Below, piece after piece: positions 22,294 to 33,361 of a stretch of DNA of 64,000 nucleotides. The stretch comes from Chrysoperla carnea. Its lineage: Eukaryota > Arthropoda > Insecta > Neuroptera > Chrysopidae. The notes below the pieces were generated by a model. That model worked only from the letters and a program-made list of their open reading frames with translations. It made no database searches and was not told the origin of the DNA. The position numbers were made by a program, and so were the translations under genes. Each line of letters starts with the position of its first letter. Position 1 is the first letter of the stretch. The stretch spans positions 82,640,368-82,704,367 of the forward strand of contig NC_058337.1 in the NCBI RefSeq assembly GCF_905475395.1, given 5' to 3'.

Positions 22294-25200
22294 TTATTAC
22301 ATTTATCCCTTTTTTCAAAATTAAGAGGATTGTATAGTACAGTTTTATATGTTTAAAAATGAGGGTAGTTTTGTGTTTAATCAAGTAGAAATATGGCGTA
22401 TGTGATCTGAAATTCCCTCAAAAACGTACCATAACATATCACGCAATACATATTCAAAAAAAAAACCAATTTGCCAAAATTCAAGTCAATTTTTTCCAAT
22501 ATTAAAAATTTCTATGATTTTTCTGAAAACGAACAATTAGTGCTATTTTTTTTAATTTTAAATAATATTTTAAGTGTTCTGTCCATCTTTATTTTTTTCT
22601 ATTAATTTTTAGTTTTTAGTGCCTCAGGTTAATTATTATTTTATTTACTAAAGCAACCTTATTGTAATCAATTCCAATCTTGTATTTTTTGTTTACTTTT
22701 AATTAAAATTGCTTTCTTTGACTTACTTTTTGTCTTTTTTTTTCTTATTTAATCATTCTATTGTTTCTGTTTTTAATTTTCAAACTAACTCGTTTATTAC
22801 CCTCGAAAATCCTTGAAAAATGTGCCAAGTTTTTTAATAGGAAAAATAATCTGACAGCTACATATTATTTACAAAAAGTTGTTAGACAATATACAGGGAG
22901 AACAAAAAATTTTTATTGCCAAATGCCACAAGAGGAAGACATCACCTGGCTTCTATTATTGGTATAAACGATATTTTCAAATTTCAAAGTCCTTAAATTT
23001 TTATTTGCATAAAGAAATTATTTTTTACCTAATTTGGGCAAAAAAAAAGCTAATTGGACTGAAAATTAAAACTTTTTAAGGATTTGACAGGAAAAACACA
23101 TAGTTCTTATTAAAAATAATGTATTTTTATTTTCATACCAAAGGAGACATTTGAGACTTAAGAATTTATACATTATTTTTTTAAACTAATTTCTAAACCT
23201 CAATTTAGGGTTTGTCGTTACTTAAATCTTTAATTTTCTACTAAATTAACTATGTTTGATATGTTAGGGGATAAAATTTTATTGGTACATAATTGTTAAA
23301 ATATAGGAGACAGTCTTAGAACTTTCGACTTAATTGGACTCATCATCTAAAAAGTAAAATATTAAATAAAACAATTATATAAATAATATTCATATATTCT
23401 TATGTATTTTTTAAATAGTAATTTATTTCTCTGGTGATGATAACTTATTATTGAATTAGGTCGAAATCGTTTTTCATTATGTATACTTTCATATGTTCTT
23501 CTAACGCTATCTTTTAGTTTGACTATTATCTCCAAAAATGAATATGTTTGCTAGACTACATTTAAGATAAGCAGCATTACTTTTGAAATAAAAATTTTTA
23601 TTTGTTAAAAAGCTGTGTAATTAATGAATGTCAGAAAATTTAAGGTTAACAGTTCAATAAATTTAATTAAAAGACATGGAATTAGGACAATTTTTTCAAG
23701 AGAACCTAAATCCTAAACGGTAATAAACGACAGGAAAACATCCTTAATAATCCCATTAATGTTTTTTCTTTTTTTTTTTTACCAAAGACAAAACAGAATG
23801 AATTTAGCACGTTGTTTCAAATCTTCCATTTTCACTTAATTTCCATCTATAAACACATATTTAATATTTAAACAAAATATTTAATACGAGTGTTCAAAAC
23901 AAAAATGTTTTAAATAATAAAAACAAATCAAAAATATTTTTTTTATTTATTTTTTACAAAAAAATAATATATTTATAATATAATTAAGGCGTTATGTGTT
24001 CTTTGCTAAGAATTATCGCGGCATGTGCAATATTCAATTTGTATAAGTAATATAATCTTAAAAAATGTGCATTTAATGTCAAAAATGATGTATTGTACGT
24101 GTTTAAAGAAATTCAAAAGCAAAGAATTAGGCCAGTCATTAGTGCCAAAAATACATGATTTCTACGATGCGATTAGATAATGCGATGTTATTGCATTTTT
24201 TGGGTGTATTTTGAAATAAAATTGTCTCCTAGTTTTGTAGAAACGAACAAAAGGGAAGCTGTGTATAAAAAATACCACATATGTTTTGAGTTGATATTCC
24301 TTAATTTAAAAAGGGTCTCTGGTGCAGCATGAAAAATTTGTTCCTATTAGGGCCAAAGCAATTTATATTCAGAATCATTGAAAAAATATGGCTTTTTTGT
24401 TTTCTCTCAGATAGTATTAAACTAAAAGAAAACATTGGCCCTCATTATATTGAATCTCATTAAACCCCGATATTTATTCTTCTCCTCTAAATCTATTTCT
24501 ACAAAATTAGTTAATCTTACGGTAAAATACGCCAAAGAAAAACAAAAAACATATTACAGTATTTTATCGCGTCCAATAAAGAATCTTCTAATGACTGCTC
24601 TAACAGCCATAAAAATAAGACATTTAATTGGCAAAAAAAAAACCAACAAACATATGGTAATGAACAAAAAAATATTTAAAATGAATTTCGGCTATTGTGC
24701 CTGAACGAGGGATCAAAAAACATTAACAAAACAAAAAAGAAATTGAAATTCTATCTGAAGTAATTTAAAAACAAATCTATACTATAAAAAATACAAAGCG
24801 TATTATATAATAGCTACATAATATATTATAATATAAAAAAGAATATTCATATAAAAATAGTTTAATTTAAATATCCTGAATTATCATAATGTTGGGAATT
24901 AATAGATTTTAGAGTTCTTAATTAATTAAATTTAGCTTGATAACTATGGGCACAAACTAAAAATAAAATTATTAAATTTTTTAACAAAAAATATTTTGCA
25001 CAAGCTAATAAGATTGACTACAACTTTATGACATAAAAAAAAAATTAAAATGCAAACATTTACCGTAAAATCAGTTATTAGATTATTCGATTTTATTCAA
25101 AAACAAATTATATTCTCTCATGGATCGAATTAACTTCATTTTACTTCTTCTTTAAATAAGGAAGACGCATTTGTTTTTTTCTTTCGGAAATATCTTAAGC

Positions 25201-26789
25201 AAGACCTTGATTACGACCGCATGAAACGATAAAGACCTCATCATGGAATCAAATTAAAAATTATGTTGAAAAATTTTTGTAAATGAATAAACTATATGCG
25301 TCTTCCCTATTTTACCAAAATTATTAAATTAAAGAAATCATCAAAAAAATCCAAACGCTCTCTATTATGGTATGCGTATTAAAACGCAGTGCTTCCCCTT
25401 TTATACACACACCGATCCAGTCAATCACAATATAATGATGTTCACAAACCGAATTTAAGTTTTTTTATATTACGTTTTTACTTCTGGATTATCAAAAAAG
25501 TAGTCGAAAATTGTCGTTTTTTTGTATTAATTTTTATTGAAAGTTGATAATCTTAGTAAGTAAATCGTTTCAAAAAAAAAAAAAAAGAATTATGATTGTT
25601 AATTAATAAATTATTATTATTATTATATATTGGAAATATATAAAAAAAATTGGCATTTTGCTATTATTATAATATATTTGGTGCCAACGTCAGTATTAAA
25701 AAAATAATATATTAAATATAAAAAAAATTGATACGGCCAGTTAATTACAATGTCTCACACATTTATTAATATGATCGTTAGTGCAGCCGAAATTTTATTA
25801 AATGAGTTTTGATGATATACTCCACACGCTGGCTCAGATTTGTGAGCACGTCAAGTCCATGGAAAATGGTACGTACGGTATAGATTAAAACAAACTATAC
25901 ATATACAATTCCCTAAAAAATAATTGTGTAAACATAGGAAAAATTCTTTCCATCAAAGATTTCCATGCTAACGGTGGCCTCTAACCTACTTGGAATATTT
26001 AATTATTTTAAAATTTATTTTTTATTCAAGTTTTATTTTTTCATTATTCAAGTTTTAAATTAATAAAACTATTTTTTTAAACGTTAAGATTTTAATTATA
26101 AAATTTACAGAAAATATTTTTACATAAATGATTTTTACCTTAAAAAATTATCTAAATTTAAACGAACAACAAAACTATAGATGAAAAAAGTAGGTGGAGC
26201 AATTTTGAACTCGAAAGCTTGGGCTATTTTAAACGCATGCGTATATCATTTATCGCGATTCGGATAGTATGATATACCCATGTGTTCTCTTCAAAATGGA
26301 AAAATTAGTCGTTTAGAGACTATAGTCTATAATTTAGATACCGTTGTGGAACACAGACATGTATATAATATCAATCCTCATAGGCTTTGCTAACACGAGC
26401 GTCGATTTACATACACTTAAAGAACGCCGTAATTTTTAACACTCATGCAACCGAAGCCTTAGCTATCCTACATAGTCACGAAAGGCGAATCGATAATAAA
26501 AAATATAATCGAATATTTTTGTTCCTTTAAATTAATTTTGAATAAATCCATACACGTGCGTTTTTTAACGTTTAATTTAGCAATATATTGTGTTAAATAG
26601 AGCTTGTCACACATACTTCGCACAATTGATAATTTAAACAATAATTAACATTATATAATTATAGCAAAGGTGTTTTTAAATCAACGATTGTTTAATTCGA
26701 AGCTCGTGCGACCATAGCCTAAAATACTTGCTTTACAGAAACAACATCATATATTTTTTGTTTATTGCATTCGCATTGATTATAGAGTC

Positions 26790-27656
26790 AGAGCCAGCGC
26801 CTGCCAGACACACATTAAAGTATAAAAGCTGAAATTTTTTTTGCGTATTCTCACTGGTGTAGGGACCAATCTTTGGGGGCTACAAACCTTGACTAACGGT
26901 TCCTTCGGTACGTAGCAGGTAATCAGGGGCGCAGTACCCGAGCTCGCTCACGTTAAAGTATAAAAGCTGAAATTCACACAGAGTGTTCAAATGACCATTT
27001 TAAGTCAATATTGAAAAAGACATATCAATCCATCCAACTAACATTAGAAGACATATCGGTCAAATATTCAATAAGTAAATCGTCATAGTTGTATAAGTCA
27101 TAAACGGTTAGTGATACAAAAAAAATTAGTTTACAAAAAAGTAGGTAATTTAATTATCTACAATAAAAGTTATTACCATTTTTGGTCTAAAGCGCACGGT
27201 TATGGAGATATAGCCTAAAACGGTTTTCCTTAAAATGGAGGCACTTCCCCCGCTTATTTTTGTAAGGATTTTGTGCTTATACATTCAGTACGTGATACTG
27301 AACATATTTAAATAATAAAATAACTCTTGCAGTGAAATAAGTTCATAATCATGGAAGAATTGTGTATTTTTGCATTTGACCTTCTACCACGTCTGGGGGA
27401 GTGTTAACCCCTTCGGATTGATCTGTCTTTTTCAATATTGACTTAAAATGGTCATTTGAACACTCTGTGTGAATTTCAGCTTTTATACTTTAACGTGAGA
27501 GAGCTCGGGTACTGCGCCCCTGATTACCTGCTATCTACCGAAGGAACCGTTAGTCAAGGTTTGTAGCCCTCAAAGATTGGTCCCTACACCAGTGAGAATA
27601 CGCAAAAAAAAATTCAGCTTTTATACTTTAATGTGTGTCTGGCAGGCGCTGGCTCT
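26790..27656. mobile_element. 867-bp foldback transposable element with arms of about 235 bp
   Basis: The arms at about 26790-27028 and 27423-27656 are inverted copies with only a handful of mismatches. Both start AGAGCCAGCGCCTGCCAGAC. Each arm carries TTAAAGTATAAAAGCTGAA twice, and the central roughly 390 bp is unique and non-coding. The high arm identity suggests recent insertion or gene conversion. It is a non-autonomous element. No target duplication could be established with confidence. Confidence 0.85.
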
Positions 27657-29097
27657 TAGTCCATTAAAAAAAAACACATTTCAATATTCTTCAAAATAAA
27701 CAAATATAGTTTTCAGAAACATTTACAAACTAAATTACAATGGATTCATTTATCTCTTTCCATAGATTTAAGAAATGTTTTTGATGAATGTGAGACAACG
27801 TGTAGAGTAAATATATTTAAATTATCATTGTATTAATTAATATTAATTACATCTAATAATATCTATATTTAGAAATAATACAAAAAAGAAGCATACATTT
27901 ATTATGATTATTATGATTATTATTAATTATTCTGATTAATTAATTATTAATTATATTCTATAATATCATATTTACATATTATAGATTTAGTGATACAAAA
28001 TAATACATATATATGAAGATGAAAAAAAATTAAATTTTAGAATTTATTCTTTGTCATTTTATAATAAAACGTTTCAAAAATTGATTTAATAATTTTTTTT
28101 CATACCAATACCTAGCCTTCTCAACCCGTACCAAATGATGTAACAAAATTCTATTAAGTCAGTTGAGAAACTTCATCTAGAGTAATGGAACGAGAGCTTG
28201 GCTAACGCCTAATGCTTATATGTAAGCCATTGGATGCATTATTTTATGAAACCTGACGAAATCAGGATCACCACAATATTACTATCCTCACCGACAGTCA
28301 ACGGCAATAAAATTCGTAAAATCAGCCTTCTTGTTGTACAAGATTACCGATCTGTTTTCTCTTAGTTAAATTGCAATACAGATCTGATATGTATGCCGGG
28401 ATACAGAAGCATTCCCGGAAATAAAAGCTCAAAACAGCTGGAATCGAACATTATTAGAAATATAAGATTATTAGACATTCTTGCAATATACCTACTTCTG
28501 AATGAAACTATCCTTAAAAATAATGTTTAAAGTGAAAAGAAGAAAAAATTTGTACACAGTTTTGGTCAGAGTGGGGTAAATTTGCTCAGAGGATACTGTC
28601 AGAAAAGCAAATCTGCTGAGCGTTAAGGAATAGGTACTGTTGTATCGCAACTACTGTAATAACTGTCATAACGAGAAAGGGTAACAAATTATCAATAATT
28701 TTCATAACCTAATGAGCTTCCAAAGTTCAAACACAACTATCACTTCCCCGTGCCTTCACCAGCAAACCAATGCCTACATTTAAGAAATTTTCATACCTAC
28801 ATTTAAGAAAACATCCTTACACTCTTTTCTATTTATACAAGATGACATTCATTAAAATATGGATTGTATTCAAAAATATTAGTTATATTGAAAAAATATA
28901 TTTTAAACAAGAGTTTATCAATTATTAGGTTTGATAATACTATCAGCTTATTCCTATTTACTACAAATCTCAAACAACAAGTCACCCATACAAAAGCGAG
29001 GTGCAATCATTAATAGAATACCTTTGAGCAGAGTTACACATCACACTATCCCTGAAATATCACAATTAATGCGTCACAAAATTTAATGTTTCTAACC

Positions 29098-29215
29098 TAA
29101 TTTGCGCCCTCACGGTATCAGAAAAAAACAATTTAATTACGAAAATAATGATATAGCGTATAGGCTTTCCTGAAAATAATCGTTATGAAAAAATATTTTA
29201 AACAAAATACAATAC
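29098..29215 (+). repeat. Fragment of dispersed repeat family B
   Basis: CTAATTTGCGCCCTCACGG and, further on, GTTATGAAAAAATATTTTAAAC match the better copies at 46975-47525 and 57040-57345. Most of the unit is missing here. Confidence 0.4.
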
Positions 29216-29458
29216 ACTTCCATGGTTCTGTGACCCAAGTAATCAAATTCGCTCGTTCACTAAATCTTTACTATGTCTAGAATAACCCATAAAGATTTCA
29301 GCTCACGATCTTATCGTGTTTAAGTTATGATATTGACGAACGTATACACAAACTGCAATTACACGAAAATCCACTATTAACAAATGATACGTTAAGAAAA
29401 TTGAATTTCTTGAGAGCTTCGCATCCTACATTCGATTAAAATATAAAAGTTCAATTTT

Positions 29459-29652
29459 CCCTGGCGGAAAAAATATTTGAAGAAAGAATAAGAAATTCTG
29501 AAAAAGTCTTTGAATTTCTCAACGTTTTCGGACTAATCTAATTCAGAGTTATTCAGAGTTCTTAATACTTTTTTAAAGTTTCTAAGATTTTTTCAGAGTT
29601 TCCTAAGACTTATTAAGACTTATTCTTTTTTCAAATATTTTTTCCACCAGGG
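29459..29652. mobile_element. 194-bp MITE with CCCTGG ends
   Basis: CCCTGGCGGAAAAAATATTTG at the left end is matched inverted by CAAATATTTTTTCCACCAGGG at the right end. The match continues through (A)GAATAAG for about 33 bp in each arm. TT flanks both sides, so a two-base target duplication is possible but not diagnostic. Confidence 0.7.
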
Positions 29653-30082
29653 TTGCATTCTGTAATCAGATAAGGCCTGTTGTTGGGGCCATTTTGATTT
29701 GTTTATAGGAAAAAGTTCATTGTATTTCGGTGTATTAAATGCTGCAGAAAATAAATTGTAAGATAATATGTTGAAGAAATTTATTTTAAATTGTAATAGA
29801 ATACAAATATGGTATAAACTCTAACAAAATACTCCTTGAGAAACAAATTTTTAGTGAATCTTTTATTTGTACTTTTAGGCCATCGAAGTATACGAAGTAT
29901 AAGGAATTTTAACGGTAAGTAGCGAATGTATGTCTCCGTAAAACTTTAATTTTCACCTCTTACAATAAACCCCTAAAGGGGATATGGTCACCATCTAGAA
30001 TATTACACGGTAAATGTATAATTTATTTGAAAAATGATTACCATACTAAACCATTCCTCACGTAAAATTGGTATTTGTCGAG

Positions 30083-30088
30083 TTTATT
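30083..30088 (-). terminator. Polyadenylation signal of the ankyrin gene
   Basis: AATAAA on the minus strand, about 97 bases after the stop codon. A eukaryotic 3' end signal at a normal distance argues that the upstream reading frame is an expressed nuclear gene rather than a bacterial contaminant. Confidence 0.55.
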
Positions 30089-30184
30089 GACTTCACTCAT
30101 AAAATTCAAAGATAGGAAACTTAATTGAAATGCTTCAGGAGCCTCTACCAAACTTAAACGCGTTTTTCGATGATATTACTACAC

Positions 30185-33100
30185 TTATAAGCATTCGTTA
30201 AAATGCTTTAAATCTTCGTCACTCAAGTAACTTAATATTTTTTCAGTACAGTCCTGTGGTAAATGAGGAGAATTGTTTAAGAAAAAAAATATAATTTTAT
30301 TGCTTTGTTCAAGTAATTCTTTTCTTTTCATAGCATTTCTGAAACGGCTTTTTATCATGCTAGCATATATTGGAAATTTTGTTTTATAGTCGTCTAATTT
30401 TAGAATATGAACTATATTTTCATTCCTCAAACATATTGCTAATGAATTAGTAATCTTGGACAAGATATCATAAAATGAAATATTATAATTATTTATCTTC
30501 TCGCTTTTCATGCTTGTTATTTCCACCTCACATTTATCCTGAAAATTACTTATTTCATCACCGATAGCAAGTTTGACCGATAGCAAATTTTTTTTACTAA
30601 CATATAAATTTGCAGTTTTCATTTGAACTATGTGGCGTTTAATAATTTCAATAGTTTTATTAGCCCTTTCGTTAAAGGGCCCAGATCCAACCATAGCATA
30701 ATCAAGAGGTGTGTGATAATTTCTACTAATAATATTAATATCAGAGCCATACTCCAGCAGAGTTGTAACAACTTTAACATGCTTTTTGTGAGAAGCGATG
30801 TGGAGTGCAGTTCTGCCATACTCATCTCTAGAATTAATATCAGCACCAAATTTTAAGATTGTTTCAATGATTTCCTGATGACCTTCTTGAGCACCCAAAT
30901 GCAGGGGAGTAATATCCCTTTTACCTTTAGAATCCACTTTGGCACCGCGTTCAAGCAATAGTTTTACAATCTCTTTATGACCTTTTAGAGTTGCAATGTG
31001 CAGCGCAGTGATTCCATTCTTTTGTTTAGCATCTAAATTAGCTCCTTTATTCAAAAGCATTTTGGAAATTTCTTCATCTCCTCTTTGTGCAGAAAGATGG
31101 AGTGGTGTGATGTCACTTTTTACTCTAGAATTAACATTTGCATTATACTCCAAAAGAACTTCAACAACTTGTGCATATCCATTTTGAGTAGCAATATGAA
31201 GTGTTGTCACACCATTTTTAGTTTGAGCGTCTGCATTAGCACCCTGATTAAGAAGCAGTTTAGCAATTTCTCCCTTACTATTAACATTAGGATCTTCATC
31301 AGTACGAGATCTAAAAGAATCTTTAAAATCACTTAAAGTTGCAGTTAAATGTAATGCTGTTTTACCGTATACATCGCTAGCGTTAACATCAGCTTTATGT
31401 TTCAAAAGAGCTTCAACAATTTGTACATATCCATTTTGAGTAGCAATATGAAGAGTTGTCTCGCCGTTTTTAGTTTGAGCGTTTACATTAGCACCTTGAT
31501 TAAGAAGCAGTTTGGCAATTTCGCCCTTAATATTATTAACATTAGGATCTTTATCAGTACGAGATCCAAAAGAATTTTCAAAATCCCTTAAAGTTGCCGT
31601 TAAATGCAATGCTGTTTTACCGTTAACATCACTGGCGTTAACATCAGCATTATATTGCAAAAGGGCTTCTACGATTTCTATGTAACCTTTCTCAACAGCA
31701 ATATTCAGTGGCTCTGGATTATCTTTGACATTAGCACCATTTGTTAAAAGCAGTTTGGTAATTTTTAAATCGGCATTCGCAATAGCATAAAATATGGCAG
31801 TTTTTCCAGTTTTAGCGTTAATTTCAGCATCATGTTGCAAAAGGGCTTGAACGATTTCTATGTAACCCTTCTTAACAGCCAAATTCAATAGCTCAGGATT
31901 ATCTTTTACATTTGCTCCATCAGCTAAAAGTAGCTTGGTAATTTTTAAATCGGCATTTTCAATAGCATAAAATATTGGAGTTTTTCCGTCTTTGCCTTGA
32001 GCATTTATATTCGCTTTATAGTCCATCAATAACTTAGCTACTTCTTCCTGCTTGTATTTAACTGCTCTATGTAAAGGTGAGAGACATAGTGATTCAAAAA
32101 ATGGTAATTTGTGTAGCATATTAACATCAGCACCATACTTCAACAGATCTGAAACAATTTTCAAATATCCTTTTTCAATAGCAATATGTAATAGCTTAGG
32201 ATTATTTGCATTTTCGGGATTAACTATTAAACCATATTCTAGAAGCGCCTCAACAATCTTTTTAAACTCTTCTCCATTGCTGTACACTGCAGTGTTAAGA
32301 GAACTTCTGTTACTTTGATTATTAATATCAGGACAATACTTTAAAACTTCCTCAACAATCATTAAATGTCCTTTTTCAACAGCGAGGTGTAGTATAGTTT
32401 TGCTATCTGTATCCTGATTATCAACTTTAGCACCATGTCGTAAAAGCAGTCTGACAACTCTCATATTCCCTTCTTTTACAGCGACATAAAGTGGCGTTAA
32501 ATTTCCTTTTGTGCTAGCATCGATATTAGCACCTCTATTCAAGAATAATTTCACACTTTCTTCATTACCTAGCTCAGAAGCTAAATGTAGTGGCGTATAT
32601 CCTTTCTTCAATGTTAAAGAATGAATACAAGCACCTTGGTTTAGAAGATCTTCGGCAATACGTAGGTATCCTTTCTTAGCAGCAATATGTAGAGGGGTTA
32701 CGTCATCTTCCGCTTTAGCATCAACATTAGCCCCTCTATTTAACAGCAACTTCATAACTTCTAAACTACCTTTTTCCACAGCAAAGTGAAGTGGCGTATA
32801 GTCATTTTCCCATCTTGAAGTGTACACACTAATTACGCAGTTAATATAAGCTCCATTTTTTAAAAGCATCTCAACAATTTGTAAGTTTCCTTTTTGCATT
32901 GCAGCCTGGAGTGGACTTTGAGCGTTACTATGACTGGCATTAACATCAGCTCCATGTTTTAAAAGTAATTCAGTAATTTCTACTTTATTATTTTCAATCG
33001 CATCATGAAGTGGAGTTTTACCATTAAAATTTTTAGCATTAATATCAGCACCTCTGTTTAGAAGCATCTTTATAATTTCTATGTCACCATTTATAGCAGC

Positions 33101-33361
33101 CAAATGAAGAGGAGTATTAGATGGGTTTTGATAGCTGTTTTTACTGTTGACTTTAGAGCCGCTTGTTAAAAGCAGTTTAGCCATCTCCAAATGTCTATTC
33201 TTAAGAGCCTCACAAAGTAAAACATACCCTTTTGACCATGCTTCTGAATATGACAGCCCGTATAAATTTATTAACTCCCTTGCTCTATTTAGCTTTCCTT
33301 GACGAACAGCACGAATTAAACTTACGTTTATATCCTGATTATGCCACATAATTACATGCAC
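30185..33361 (-). CDS. Ankyrin-repeat protein with C-terminal PRANC/F-box-like domain
   Basis: One uninterrupted frame. Counting from a GTG at 33361 it has 1,058 codons. The first ATG is at 33349 (1,054 residues) and is the likelier eukaryotic start. A TTTTTAG acceptor-like sequence sits directly upstream, so a 5' UTR intron is possible. About 26 ankyrin repeats run from residue 13 to about 900 (TPLHxAAxxG, then IVxxLLxxGAxVNA). Residues about 930-1054 form a distinct C-terminal domain with SFYDILSKI, KTKFPIYASMIKS and LPQDCTEKILSYLSDEDL. This resembles PRANC, an F-box-like module that in poxviruses recruits SCF ubiquitin ligases. The same architecture occurs in Wolbachia and parasitoid wasps. 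I infer a cytosolic adaptor of ancient foreign origin. No signal peptide or membrane segment is visible. Family assignment is sound; the role is unknown. Confidence 0.88.
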   Translation of the reverse strand: MHVIMWHNQDINVSLIRAVRQGKLNRARELINLYGLSYSEAWSKGYVLLCEALKNRHLEMAKLLLTSGSKVNSKNSYQNPSNTPLHLAAINGDIEIIKMLLNRGADINAKNFNGKTPLHDAIENNKVEITELLLKHGADVNASHSNAQSPLQAAMQKGNLQIVEMLLKNGAYINCVISVYTSRWENDYTPLHFAVEKGSLEVMKLLLNRGANVDAKAEDDVTPLHIAAKKGYLRIAEDLLNQGACIHSLTLKKGYTPLHLASELGNEESVKLFLNRGANIDASTKGNLTPLYVAVKEGNMRVVRLLLRHGAKVDNQDTDSKTILHLAVEKGHLMIVEEVLKYCPDINNQSNRSSLNTAVYSNGEEFKKIVEALLEYGLIVNPENANNPKLLHIAIEKGYLKIVSDLLKYGADVNMLHKLPFFESLCLSPLHRAVKYKQEEVAKLLMDYKANINAQGKDGKTPIFYAIENADLKITKLLLADGANVKDNPELLNLAVKKGYIEIVQALLQHDAEINAKTGKTAIFYAIANADLKITKLLLTNGANVKDNPEPLNIAVEKGYIEIVEALLQYNADVNASDVNGKTALHLTATLRDFENSFGSRTDKDPNVNNIKGEIAKLLLNQGANVNAQTKNGETTLHIATQNGYVQIVEALLKHKADVNASDVYGKTALHLTATLSDFKDSFRSRTDEDPNVNSKGEIAKLLLNQGANADAQTKNGVTTLHIATQNGYAQVVEVLLEYNANVNSRVKSDITPLHLSAQRGDEEISKMLLNKGANLDAKQKNGITALHIATLKGHKEIVKLLLERGAKVDSKGKRDITPLHLGAQEGHQEIIETILKFGADINSRDEYGRTALHIASHKKHVKVVTTLLEYGSDINIISRNYHTPLDYAMVGSGPFNERANKTIEIIKRHIVQMKTANLYVSKKNLLSVKLAIGDEISNFQDKCEVEITSMKSEKINNYNISFYDILSKITNSLAICLRNENIVHILKLDDYKTKFPIYASMIKSRFRNAMKRKELLEQSNKIIFFFLNNSPHLPQDCTEKILSYLSDEDLKHFNECL

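Larger units (their letters stand above)
19022..30082. other. Gene-poor interval between PTBP and the ankyrin gene, including the PTBP 3' UTR
   Basis: No conserved coding sequence was recognised on either strand over 11 kb. The first part must be PTBP 3' UTR. The rest is very AT-rich, with low-complexity T and A runs, two small hairpin elements (20.3 and 22.2 kb), an 867-bp foldback element (26.8-27.7 kb) and a 194-bp MITE (29.5 kb). Short open frames here have no recognisable domains. Confidence 0.6.

Noticed and set aside
28436..28450. GTTCGATTCC on the minus strand
   Set aside because: An isolated B-box-like sequence without an A box or repeat partner in the window.
30623..32318. Several plus-strand frames antisense to the ankyrin gene
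   Set aside because: They are shadows of the ankyrin repeats on the other strand, with periodic motifs in the wrong frame.
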